A DNA stretch of 5,452 nucleotides from Firmicutes bacterium UBA4874 (GTDB lineage Bacteria; Bacillota; Clostridia; Caldicoprobacterales; DTU083), in NCBI GenBank assembly GCA_002399435.1, contig DHDO01000109.1:46340-51791 (forward strand), in the 5' to 3' direction. The notes below the pieces were generated by a model. That model did not search any database. It saw nothing but the letters and a program-made list of their open reading frames with translations, and was not told the DNA's origin. Position 1 is the stretch's first letter. Each line of letters begins with the position of its first letter. Shown piece after piece: positions 1-5,452 of the stretch. A program made the translations under genes and the position numbers.

Positions 1-36
1 GCAGGAAGAAAAGGCAGGAAGAAGAGCCAGAATTAA
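1..36 (+). CDS. Possible C-terminal tail of an upstream gene (partial)
   Basis: In the frame beginning at base 1 there are eleven codons (AGRKGRKKSQN) followed by a TAA at 34-36. This would leave a 20-nt gap before the mannosidase ATG, a normal operon spacing. The peptide is very basic and carries no recognisable motif. The DNA is almost purely purine, and the 10-mer GCAGGAAGAA occurs at 1-10 and again at 14-23. The other two forward frames are open through this stretch, so the sequence could equally be untranslated leader. No function can be assigned. Confidence 0.22.
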   Translation, partial: AGRKGRKKSQN

Positions 37-56
37 GGGCAGAAGGGAATTGGAAA

Positions 57-2828
57 ATGAAAAAAGAGTATTGTGTCATATCACACACCCATTGGGACAG
101 GGAATGGTACTTCACTTTCGAACAATTTCGATATCGGCTTGTGAAAATGATGGATCATCTTCTGAATATCCTGGAGGAGGATCCGGACTATATATTTCAT
201 CTGGATGCGCAGACGATTGTATTGGAGGATTATCTGGAGATCCATCCCCAGAAGAAGGATTTGCTGGAAAAATATATTGGGGAAGGAAGACTTTTAGTCG
301 GGCCCTGGTATGTCCAGAACGACTTCTATCTCACAAGCGGAGAAGCGACCATACGAAATCTGATGATTGGGACCAAAATTGCGAAACGCTTTGGGAATTG
401 TGCAAAAACGGGCTATATCCCGGATCAGTTTGGCAACATCAGTCAGCTGCCGCAGATTTTCAACCAGTTTGGAATAGACACATGCCTTTTGGGACGGGGG
501 TACAGCTTTTATACTGTCGGACCAGACGGCAGGAGGAAGCGCAGGATGACCTATCCCGAATTCCGGTGGCGGGGAAAGGATGGTTCCGAGGTCCTGAGTG
601 TACGTTTTACCGTTTGGTATAACAATGCCCAGCGTTTTTCGGAGGATGAGAACAAGAATGTACAGCTGCTGGATTTGATTGAAAAAATGTATGGCGGGGC
701 CTGTGACATGCCATATTATCTCCTTATGAACGGCGTCGATCATCTGGAGCCGCAGGAGCATCTCAACAATATCCTGGGACGGACCAATCGCTTGATCGGG
801 GACCGGGGAAAGCTGATTCAATGCACCATGGAGGAATTCACCGATAAGATCAAAACCTTTATCCGGGAACATCACATGACCATTGATGAATGGTGCGGAG
901 AGCTGCGGCAGGGGGAGGATTATGATCTGCTGAAAGGCACCTTGTCGTCCAGGGTGTATTTAAAGCAGCGGAATACAAAAGCACAGAATATGCTGCAGAA
1001 CAGCATCGAACCCATCTATGCGTTCGCTGATCTGCTGGGGTTGGAAGGACTTTATCCGAAAGATTATCTGGAGTATTTATGGAAGCTTTTAATTCAGAAT
1101 CATCCTCATGACAGTATCTGTGGATGCGGTACGGATGCCGTTCATAAAAACATGGAAGACCGTTTTGCAAGGTGGGAGGAAGTTGCCGGCGAACTGTTGC
1201 AGGACGGTATGGATACGATCGCTTCAAGAATTACCAGAAAAGATATGGAGAAAGACGATTATCTTATTACCGTGTGGAACACAACGGAGGAAAAACGAAG
1301 TGGAATTGCCAGACTGTCTGTCCGGATCCCGGAAGAGGAAGGAATGAAAGGCTTTACCCTGACAGATGAAAACGGGCGGAACATTCCGTTTGAAATCGTG
1401 GGAGAATACCGGGAGGCCATGCGATCCACCAGTCCCATTAATTTGCCTGGACTGATTGACTGCGATACGTTTGAGACCGAGATCCTGGTGGAGGATATTG
1501 CCCCCATGGGCTACACCAGTTTTATTCTGAAGAAATCCGGGCAGGAGGTACCGGTTTGCCAGGAGGAGAATACACCGGTTCGTACATATGCCATGGAAAA
1601 TGATTATCTGAAAGTGGATATCCGGGAAGACGGGAGTGTGGACGTAACCGACAAAAAAACCGGAAGGGTCTGCAGGGACCTGATTGCTCTGGAGGACAGC
1701 GGGGATTTTGGAAACGCATATGTTTACGAACCAGTGGAAGGGGATGTACCGATATCTTCGGAGGCATTTCCGCCGTCGATTGCGGGGAACAGGGATTCCA
1801 ATCTGGTGCAGTCCGGTACGATAGCCTACGATATGATCCTGCCGGAGGAATATGATATCGTTAAAAAGGAGCGCAGCCGCCATACCTGCAGGAACAGGGT
1901 GGAGATTACATTATCTTTAGAGAAAGACAGCCGTATTCTGGACATATCCTGCAGAGTTCAGAACGTGTCCAGGGATCACAGGCTCCGGATGTTGTTCCGC
2001 ACCGGCATATCATCTGATTTTACCTACGCCGGCGCTCCATTTGACATCATCAAACGGGACAGACGGGATGTGCTGAAGGGGATTGCCAATGGAACGCAGC
2101 CAAACGACGGATGCATATACATAACGGCGCAGGATGCGGAAAACAATGCAGGGGAGCAGGGAATGGCAATACTGAATGAAGGCCTGTACGAATACGAACA
2201 TCTGTTGAGCGGAGAGATTGCCGTCACATTGCTTCGCGGCAATCATTGGATGTCCCGCGTGGAAGACCGGACTCAGAAGCATCCGGAAAGGCAGGAAGGG
2301 CTGGAATGTCTGGGCACCCAGACACTTCATCTGGGATTCTGTCCCAATACGACGAAGAGCGGAGCGCTGCATCTGCTGAAACAGTTTGCAAATGAACTGA
2401 TCGCCTTTTATCAGCCTTATGATGTCCGGAAATTTACAGGCGGACGGCCTGCCGTCCAGGATACAGAAATCAAGGAATTATTCTTCCGGGAAAGTCCCTA
2501 TAAAGAAATAACCTTGAGCCGAAGCACTTCCCTTTTTACTGTGGACGGCGCGGAGATGATGGTTACCGCAGTTAAAAAAGCAGAAGACGGACCGTCCATA
2601 GTGGTGCGACTTTATAACACAACCGACCGGAACGTCCGGTTTGAAATCTCAGGCAGTGTGGCCTGTGAAAAAGCAATGCAGCTTCGGGCGGATGAAACGT
2701 ATCTGCATGATCTGGAAGTGGAAGACGGACATACGGTGAAAATGAAGGCAAAGCCATGTGAAATCATTACCATCGGCTGGGTAAAAAACCCGTATGTAAA
2801 AGACAGTCCGTCTTTAATAGTTCAATAA
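57..2828 (+). CDS. GH38 alpha-mannosidase, cytoplasmic
   Basis: This 923-residue protein is a glycoside hydrolase family 38 enzyme, a zinc-dependent retaining alpha-mannosidase that removes terminal mannose. The N-terminal catalytic domain opens with HTHWDREW, giving zinc ligands H12 and D14. Next come LDAQT (49-53) and GPWYVQND (82-89), then PDQFGN, where D123 is the expected nucleophile and zinc ligand. The helical middle domain includes NHPHDSICGCG (348-358), with H351 as the last zinc ligand. Beta-rich C-terminal domains follow, with DHRLRMLF, GMAILNEGLYEYE and VVRLYNTT. The middle domain recalls from memory the streptococcal alpha-1,3-mannosidase branch more than E. coli MngB, a mannosylglycerate hydrolase, although the architecture fits both. 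Full family length and all ligands suggest an active enzyme. No signal peptide or membrane segment is seen, so it should act on imported oligosaccharides. ATG 57 is the only start in this frame inside the window and is preceded by AGAAGGG at 41-47. The exact linkage specificity is not readable from sequence. Confidence 0.95.
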   Translation: MKKEYCVISHTHWDREWYFTFEQFRYRLVKMMDHLLNILEEDPDYIFHLDAQTIVLEDYLEIHPQKKDLLEKYIGEGRLLVGPWYVQNDFYLTSGEATIRNLMIGTKIAKRFGNCAKTGYIPDQFGNISQLPQIFNQFGIDTCLLGRGYSFYTVGPDGRRKRRMTYPEFRWRGKDGSEVLSVRFTVWYNNAQRFSEDENKNVQLLDLIEKMYGGACDMPYYLLMNGVDHLEPQEHLNNILGRTNRLIGDRGKLIQCTMEEFTDKIKTFIREHHMTIDEWCGELRQGEDYDLLKGTLSSRVYLKQRNTKAQNMLQNSIEPIYAFADLLGLEGLYPKDYLEYLWKLLIQNHPHDSICGCGTDAVHKNMEDRFARWEEVAGELLQDGMDTIASRITRKDMEKDDYLITVWNTTEEKRSGIARLSVRIPEEEGMKGFTLTDENGRNIPFEIVGEYREAMRSTSPINLPGLIDCDTFETEILVEDIAPMGYTSFILKKSGQEVPVCQEENTPVRTYAMENDYLKVDIREDGSVDVTDKKTGRVCRDLIALEDSGDFGNAYVYEPVEGDVPISSEAFPPSIAGNRDSNLVQSGTIAYDMILPEEYDIVKKERSRHTCRNRVEITLSLEKDSRILDISCRVQNVSRDHRLRMLFRTGISSDFTYAGAPFDIIKRDRRDVLKGIANGTQPNDGCIYITAQDAENNAGEQGMAILNEGLYEYEHLLSGEIAVTLLRGNHWMSRVEDRTQKHPERQEGLECLGTQTLHLGFCPNTTKSGALHLLKQFANELIAFYQPYDVRKFTGGRPAVQDTEIKELFFRESPYKEITLSRSTSLFTVDGAEMMVTAVKKAEDGPSIVVRLYNTTDRNVRFEISGSVACEKAMQLRADETYLHDLEVEDGHTVKMKAKPCEIITIGWVKNPYVKDSPSLIVQ

Positions 2829-2832
2829 GCCA

Positions 2833-2868
2833 TGGAAATAAAAGTTATTTGACAATGACGTATTTCCA
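2833..2868. repeat. 8-bp inverted repeat just after the mannosidase stop
   Basis: TGGAAATA at 2833-2840 and TATTTCCA at 2861-2868 are perfect inverted complements around a 20-nt loop, starting five bases after the mannosidase stop codon. The stem is AT-rich and no T-run follows, so it does not look like an intrinsic terminator. It could be a weak mRNA 3'-end structure or a protein-binding site. A TTGACA hexamer at 2849-2854 lies in the loop but has no good -10 at the right distance. Chance is a realistic explanation. Confidence 0.3.
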
Positions 2869-2944
2869 CAAGTGTAGACCGATATGGCATAGTTTTCTGG
2901 GCTTTTCATGCATCACTGTGTTGTTTGCTATTTCGACATTCTCA

Positions 2945-2974
2945 TTGACGGGTCCCTTATTCTCCTGATATACT
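2945..2974 (+). promoter_or_regulatory. Sigma-A-type promoter with extended -10 for the dehydrogenase
   Basis: The -35 TTGACG (2945-2950) matches the consensus in five of six bases. It is separated by 18 bp from the -10 TATACT (2969-2974), also five of six. A TG dinucleotide at 2966-2967, one base before the hexamer, forms an extended -10. Transcription would begin near 2981, about 140 nt before the dehydrogenase ATG. This promoter would give the dehydrogenase its own transcript; read-through from the mannosidase is also possible, since no terminator is seen between them. Confidence 0.65.
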
Positions 2975-2980
2975 TTCATT

Positions 2981-3121
2981 ATGGATGGCAGCTCCTTTGT
3001 TTTTGATGGTTTATTGATTTAACAACATTATTCTATCAGAATTCCCTGGAGCTGCCATTCTCAGTTTCAACGAAGTTTGGGGCAGGATTAAAGAATACTG
3101 ATAGAGAGGAGATATATCATC
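2981..3121 (+). promoter_or_regulatory. Structured mRNA leader of the dehydrogenase, possible pseudoknot or switch
   Basis: Two complementary pairings are visible in the predicted 5' UTR. Stem 1 pairs ATGGCAGCTCC (2985-2995) with GGAGCTGCCAT (3048-3058): 11 perfect base pairs, extendable outward by a G-U and a G-C pair to 2983/3060. Stem 2 pairs 3032-3044 with 3093-3105: eight perfect pairs (TCTATCAG with CTGATAGA), one A/A mismatch, then four more pairs. The left arm of stem 2 lies in the 52-nt loop of stem 1 and its right arm lies beyond stem 1, so the two are interleaved as in a pseudoknot. The right arm of stem 2 reaches the first base of the Shine-Dalgarno AGAGGAG (3105-3111). A competing match exists between CTGCC (3052-3056) and GGCAG (3081-3085). 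I recognise no named riboswitch or T-box motif. The pairings are read directly from sequence; a regulatory role is inference. Confidence 0.42.
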
Positions 3122-4147
3122 ATGATACAGGCATTAATGACAAAACCAGGCAAAATTATCTATCGGGAAGTGCCTATACCTGCGGTTAACCCGGATCAGA
3201 TTAAAGTGAAAATGAAACGTATCGGAGTGTGTGGCTCGGATATTCATGTTTATCACGGTAAACACCCCTTTACCAGCTACCCTGTGGTACAAGGCCACGA
3301 GGTCTCTGCAGAAGTAGTGGAAGCAGGAAGAAATGTGACCGACTTTAAGGTGGGTGACAGAGTTACAATACAGCCGCAGGTGGTTTGTGGTAAATGCTAC
3401 CCCTGTACACATGGAATGTATAACGATTGTGAAGTGCTAAAGGTCATGGGTTTCCAGACAACGGGGATGGCCAGTGAATACTTTGTAACAGAAGCATCAA
3501 AGGCACTGAAGTTACCAGGGAATATCAGCTGGGATCATGGTTCAATGATCGAGCCCCTGGCTGTGGCTGTTCATGCCGTGAGGCGTTATGGAGATGTGAA
3601 AAATAAGAATGTGCTGGTTCTGGGCGGAGGAACAATCGGTAATCTTGTAGCACAGACGGCCAAAGCAATGGGCGCAGATAAAGTGCTCATTTCTGAAATA
3701 AGTGAATATCGCTTGGAAGTAGCTGGAAAAGCAGGGATAGAGACAATCAATCCGGCTAAAAAAGACTTGAAACAATCAATACTTGAATATTTCGGGCCTG
3801 ATCGGGCGGATGTGATATTTGAATGTGTTGGTATCAATGAAACCATCAACCAGGCAATTGAATATGCACGCAAGGGCAGCTATATCGTTGTAGTTGGTGT
3901 ATTTGGAGATCTGGCGAATATCAATGCAGCCTTAATTCAGGACCATGAACTTACATTGCTTGGAACTGCAATGTATCGTGTGGAAGATTATAAAAAAGCA
4001 ATTGAACTGGCTGAGGCGGGTCTTATAAAATTTGACTTGCTGATTACAGATCATATACCTTTCACGGAATATCAAAGGGCGTATCAGATAATTGATGAAC
4101 AAAAGGATAAAGCGATGAAAGTGATAATTGTTATGGACGAAGAATGA
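3122..4147 (+). CDS. Zinc-dependent medium-chain dehydrogenase, sorbitol/threonine dehydrogenase type
   Basis: This 341-residue protein is a complete member of the zinc-containing medium-chain dehydrogenase/reductase superfamily, which oxidises a secondary alcohol of a polyol, sugar acid or amino acid with NAD(P). Catalytic zinc ligands fit C37 (GVCGSD), H59-E60 (GHE) and E144 (IEPLAV, as in sorbitol dehydrogenases). The structural zinc site is C89, C92, C95 and C103. The Rossmann fold has GGGTIG at 168-173, and acidic E192 at the end of the second strand favours NAD over NADP. The substrate is not identifiable; sorbitol, L-threonine and L-galactonate dehydrogenases share these motifs. It is expected to be cytosolic. 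The start is set by AGAGGAG at 3105-3111, ten bases before ATG. By eye the gene is somewhat more AT-rich than the mannosidase and kinase genes. It has its own predicted promoter and leader upstream and a terminator downstream, so it is probably monocistronic. Confidence 0.93.
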   Translation: MIQALMTKPGKIIYREVPIPAVNPDQIKVKMKRIGVCGSDIHVYHGKHPFTSYPVVQGHEVSAEVVEAGRNVTDFKVGDRVTIQPQVVCGKCYPCTHGMYNDCEVLKVMGFQTTGMASEYFVTEASKALKLPGNISWDHGSMIEPLAVAVHAVRRYGDVKNKNVLVLGGGTIGNLVAQTAKAMGADKVLISEISEYRLEVAGKAGIETINPAKKDLKQSILEYFGPDRADVIFECVGINETINQAIEYARKGSYIVVVGVFGDLANINAALIQDHELTLLGTAMYRVEDYKKAIELAEAGLIKFDLLITDHIPFTEYQRAYQIIDEQKDKAMKVIIVMDEE

Positions 4148-4272
4148 TTTGATAGGATTGCGGATGGTTCCTTGCTATGAATGTAAATAGCAGGGTAAAA
4201 AAGAAACTATGGATTCAGCTGCCAATGTACATAGGAATCAATACCGCATAGTGTCATAGCTTGGGGTTATGA

Positions 4273-4329
4273 GCCTGCACTTGAATGATGTTTATCACGT
4301 CTGATTTAGAAAATAAGTGCAGGCTTTTT
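4273..4329 (+). terminator. Intrinsic terminator downstream of the dehydrogenase
   Basis: GCCTGCACTT (4273-4282) and AAGTGCAGGC (4315-4324) form a perfect 10-bp stem followed at once by five T residues (4325-4329). The 32-nt loop is longer than usual, but TGAT and ATCA within it can form a small inner hairpin. No T-run lies on the opposite side, so it should act only on the plus strand. It sits about 125 nt after the dehydrogenase stop. The rest of this 252-bp convergent gap holds a weak 6-bp hairpin (4173-4178 with 4187-4192) and no gene that I can support. Confidence 0.75.
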
Positions 4330-4347
4330 CACTGCGAATAAGTGAAA
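4327..4347. repeat. 7-bp hairpin next to the terminator
   Basis: TTTCACT (4327-4333) and AGTGAAA (4341-4347) are perfect inverted complements around a 7-nt loop, overlapping the T-run of the dehydrogenase terminator. It is the only compact hairpin beyond the 3' end of the minus-strand kinase gene, but on that strand it is followed by AAGCC rather than a T-run. It might mark or protect the kinase mRNA 3' end; it is not a convincing terminator. Confidence 0.3.
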
Positions 4348-4399
4348 CTCACATTGACCCTCTTATCCATAACTTTAACTTTGGTATACAAGGACTCCC

Positions 4400-5329
4400 T
4401 TATCCCAGAAGCTCTGCCCTGGTGGGGTAACTCTCATGTGTGCCATATGTCTGTACCGCATGGCTGCCGGCCTTTACCCCCAAAGCCATGCATCGGCCGA
4501 TCTTTTCGGTGTCCAGTTCCTGTCCGGCCATCCGGTATGTTACATACTGGTACAGAAAGGCTGAGAGGAAGGCATCTCCGGCGCCGGTCACGTCCACTGC
4601 ATGGACTTTCGGAACTGCCCGGGAGATCGTCTGCCCTTTCCAGCAGGCACAGGCCTCATTGGGGCCGTCTGTTATGACAAATAGTTTGTCAGGATTATCC
4701 GGATGAACGTAATCGCCTGGATTAATACCCAGAATCTCCAGCTCATCCTTTGTACATTTCACAAGGTCCGCCATATCCACCAAAGTACGTGCCGCATGAA
4801 TCATCTGATTCTTGTCTTTCCAGCAGCCAGGGCGGATATTGACATCCAGGGAAATCTTTGCTCCGCCTTTTTTGGCAAGCTGGAGTATGTTCAGCGTGGT
4901 TTCCTCCGATTGCTTTGTGGTGGACAAAAGAGTTCCTATATGAAACAGCCAGGTATCGGAAAAGATTTGTCTGGGAATTTCATGGATATCAATATTGCTG
5001 TCTGCTGTATTTTCACGATAAATGATATATCTCTCCATGTCGGCGGCTTTGGGCAGTATCACGCTGACGGGAGTATGACGCCCTGGGTCCACCTGCACCA
5101 GGGAATCCTCAACTCCTGCTGCCCTGAGGGTCTTTATGATTTCCAAACCGATGGGATCATTGCCCACGCGGGTTATCATGGCAACATGGTCCAGCAGGCG
5201 GGACAGTCCTATTGCTACATTGAGGGGAGCACCGCCGACTGCGGCTTTGTATTTTCCGCTGACCAGATCCGTTAAGGGGATAAAATCAATCAGGGACTCT
5301 CCCAAAGTAATGACACTGTACTTTTTCAT
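4400..5329 (-). CDS. PfkB-family carbohydrate kinase, fructokinase type
   Basis: This 309-residue protein is a complete PfkB/ribokinase-family sugar kinase that transfers phosphate from ATP to a sugar hydroxyl. Visible motifs are GESLIDFIP near the N terminus, the first signature GGAPLNVAIGLSRL (32-45), VGNDPIG (55-61), the sugar-contact region YRENTAD (104-110), DVNIRPGCW (162-170), KCTKDELEILG (191-201), and the second signature DVTGAGDAF (246-254) with the anion hole GAG and catalytic base D252. The combination GGAPxN, DxNxRxxxW and TGAGD most resembles bacterial fructokinases (ScrK-like). Related ketosugar kinases, such as those for 2-keto-3-deoxygluconate, cannot be excluded. The length is normal and no key residue is missing. 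The start at 5329 is supported by TGAGG seven bases upstream (plus-strand 5337-5341) and a promoter just beyond it. The gene faces the dehydrogenase convergently and is transcribed separately. Its product could feed fructose into glycolysis, but the link to its neighbours is inferred from proximity alone. Confidence 0.95.
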   Translation of the reverse strand: MKKYSVITLGESLIDFIPLTDLVSGKYKAAVGGAPLNVAIGLSRLLDHVAMITRVGNDPIGLEIIKTLRAAGVEDSLVQVDPGRHTPVSVILPKAADMERYIIYRENTADSNIDIHEIPRQIFSDTWLFHIGTLLSTTKQSEETTLNILQLAKKGGAKISLDVNIRPGCWKDKNQMIHAARTLVDMADLVKCTKDELEILGINPGDYVHPDNPDKLFVITDGPNEACACWKGQTISRAVPKVHAVDVTGAGDAFLSAFLYQYVTYRMAGQELDTEKIGRCMALGVKAGSHAVQTYGTHESYPTRAELLG

Positions 5330-5348
5330 TGACAGACCTCATTTCAAT

Positions 5349-5378
5349 ATTATATCAGGATCATTTTTTTCTTGTCAT
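5349..5378 (-). promoter_or_regulatory. Extended -10 promoter of the sugar kinase
   Basis: On the minus strand a perfect TATAAT (plus-strand 5349-5354) is preceded by TG one base away, forming an extended -10. ATGACA (5373-5378), five of six bases of the -35 consensus, lies 18 bp further upstream. Transcription should begin near 5342, giving a leader of under 20 nt that contains little more than the ribosome binding site. Upstream of the -35, TTATCA occurs twice (plus-strand 5397-5402 and 5416-5421) with a 19-nt period, which may be a regulator site. Confidence 0.75.
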
Positions 5379-5452
5379 GGCTTATTATATATAAAATGAT
5401 AACTATTTTCAATCGTGATAATCCTTGAATATGTGTCAAGTAACCGTGTAAC

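Noticed and set aside
50..622. 190-codon reading frame overlapping the start of the mannosidase gene, with a TTG start
   Set aside because: It lies wholly over the conserved GH38 catalytic region in another frame, and its translation has no recognisable motif; it is a shadow of the mannosidase.
1224..1883. 219-codon minus-strand reading frame inside the mannosidase gene
   Set aside because: It is fully antisense to a well-supported gene, and the translation is low in recognisable structure and unlike any family I know.
2849..2878. TTGACA at 2849-2854 as an alternative dehydrogenase promoter
   Set aside because: The best -10 candidate at the right spacing (TGTAGA) matches only three of six consensus bases, and the promoter at 2945-2974 is much better.
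2981..3022. Possible 13-residue leader peptide (MDGSSFVFDGLLI) at the predicted transcript start
   Set aside because: No Shine-Dalgarno precedes it, the ATG sits at the predicted first transcribed base, and the codons show no run of one amino acid typical of attenuators.
4209..4228. Sequence resembling the arms of the dehydrogenase leader stem (ATGGAT and AGCTGCCA shared), suggesting repeats flanking the dehydrogenase
   Set aside because: The shared blocks are only 6 to 8 bases long, are in a different order and spacing, and lack target-site duplications, so a mobile cassette is not supported.
4703..5275. 190-codon plus-strand reading frame opposite the kinase gene
   Set aside because: It is antisense to conserved PfkB motifs, has no ribosome site that I can see, and resembles no family; the length is explained by kinase codon usage.
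5398..5413. Possible catabolite-repression (cre) site upstream of the kinase
   Set aside because: The central CG of the cre consensus is missing and the half-site spacing is one base off.

Overview
The window reads as a piece of a carbohydrate-utilisation region from a low-to-middle GC Gram-positive anaerobe, most likely a gut-type clostridium (Lachnospiraceae-like). This is an inference from the purine-rich Shine-Dalgarno sequences (AGAAGGG, AGAGGAG, TGAGG), the sigma-A-type promoters with extended -10 elements, and the protein families. No rRNA or other taxonomic marker is present, so the assignment is tentative.

Layout. Positions 1-36 may be the last codons of an upstream gene. Positions 57-2828 (+) encode a complete cytoplasmic GH38 alpha-mannosidase. 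Positions 2829-3121 are intergenic: an 8-bp inverted repeat just after the mannosidase stop, no convincing terminator, a good extended -10 promoter at 2945-2974, and a predicted leader of about 140 nt with two interleaved complementary pairings, the second of which ends at the Shine-Dalgarno. Positions 3122-4147 (+) encode a complete zinc-dependent medium-chain (sorbitol/threonine dehydrogenase type) NAD-dependent dehydrogenase. Positions 4148-4399 are a convergent intergenic region with a 10-bp-stem, T-tailed terminator for the dehydrogenase. Positions 4400-5329 (-) encode a complete PfkB-family sugar kinase of the fructokinase type. Positions 5330-5452 hold its promoter, again with an extended -10, and short direct repeats that may be an upstream control site. 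A divergent gene may begin beyond the right edge, but none is visible.

How the genes may fit together. The mannosidase would release mannose from imported mannosides or trimmed glycans. The dehydrogenase probably interconverts a polyol or sugar acid with its keto form. The kinase would phosphorylate fructose or a related keto-sugar for glycolysis. A shared pathway is plausible only from proximity: the three genes appear to be separate transcription units and no exact substrate can be read from the sequence.

No mobile element, CRISPR array, tRNA or rRNA was seen. The most interesting unexplained structure is the possible pseudoknot or switching leader in front of the dehydrogenase.
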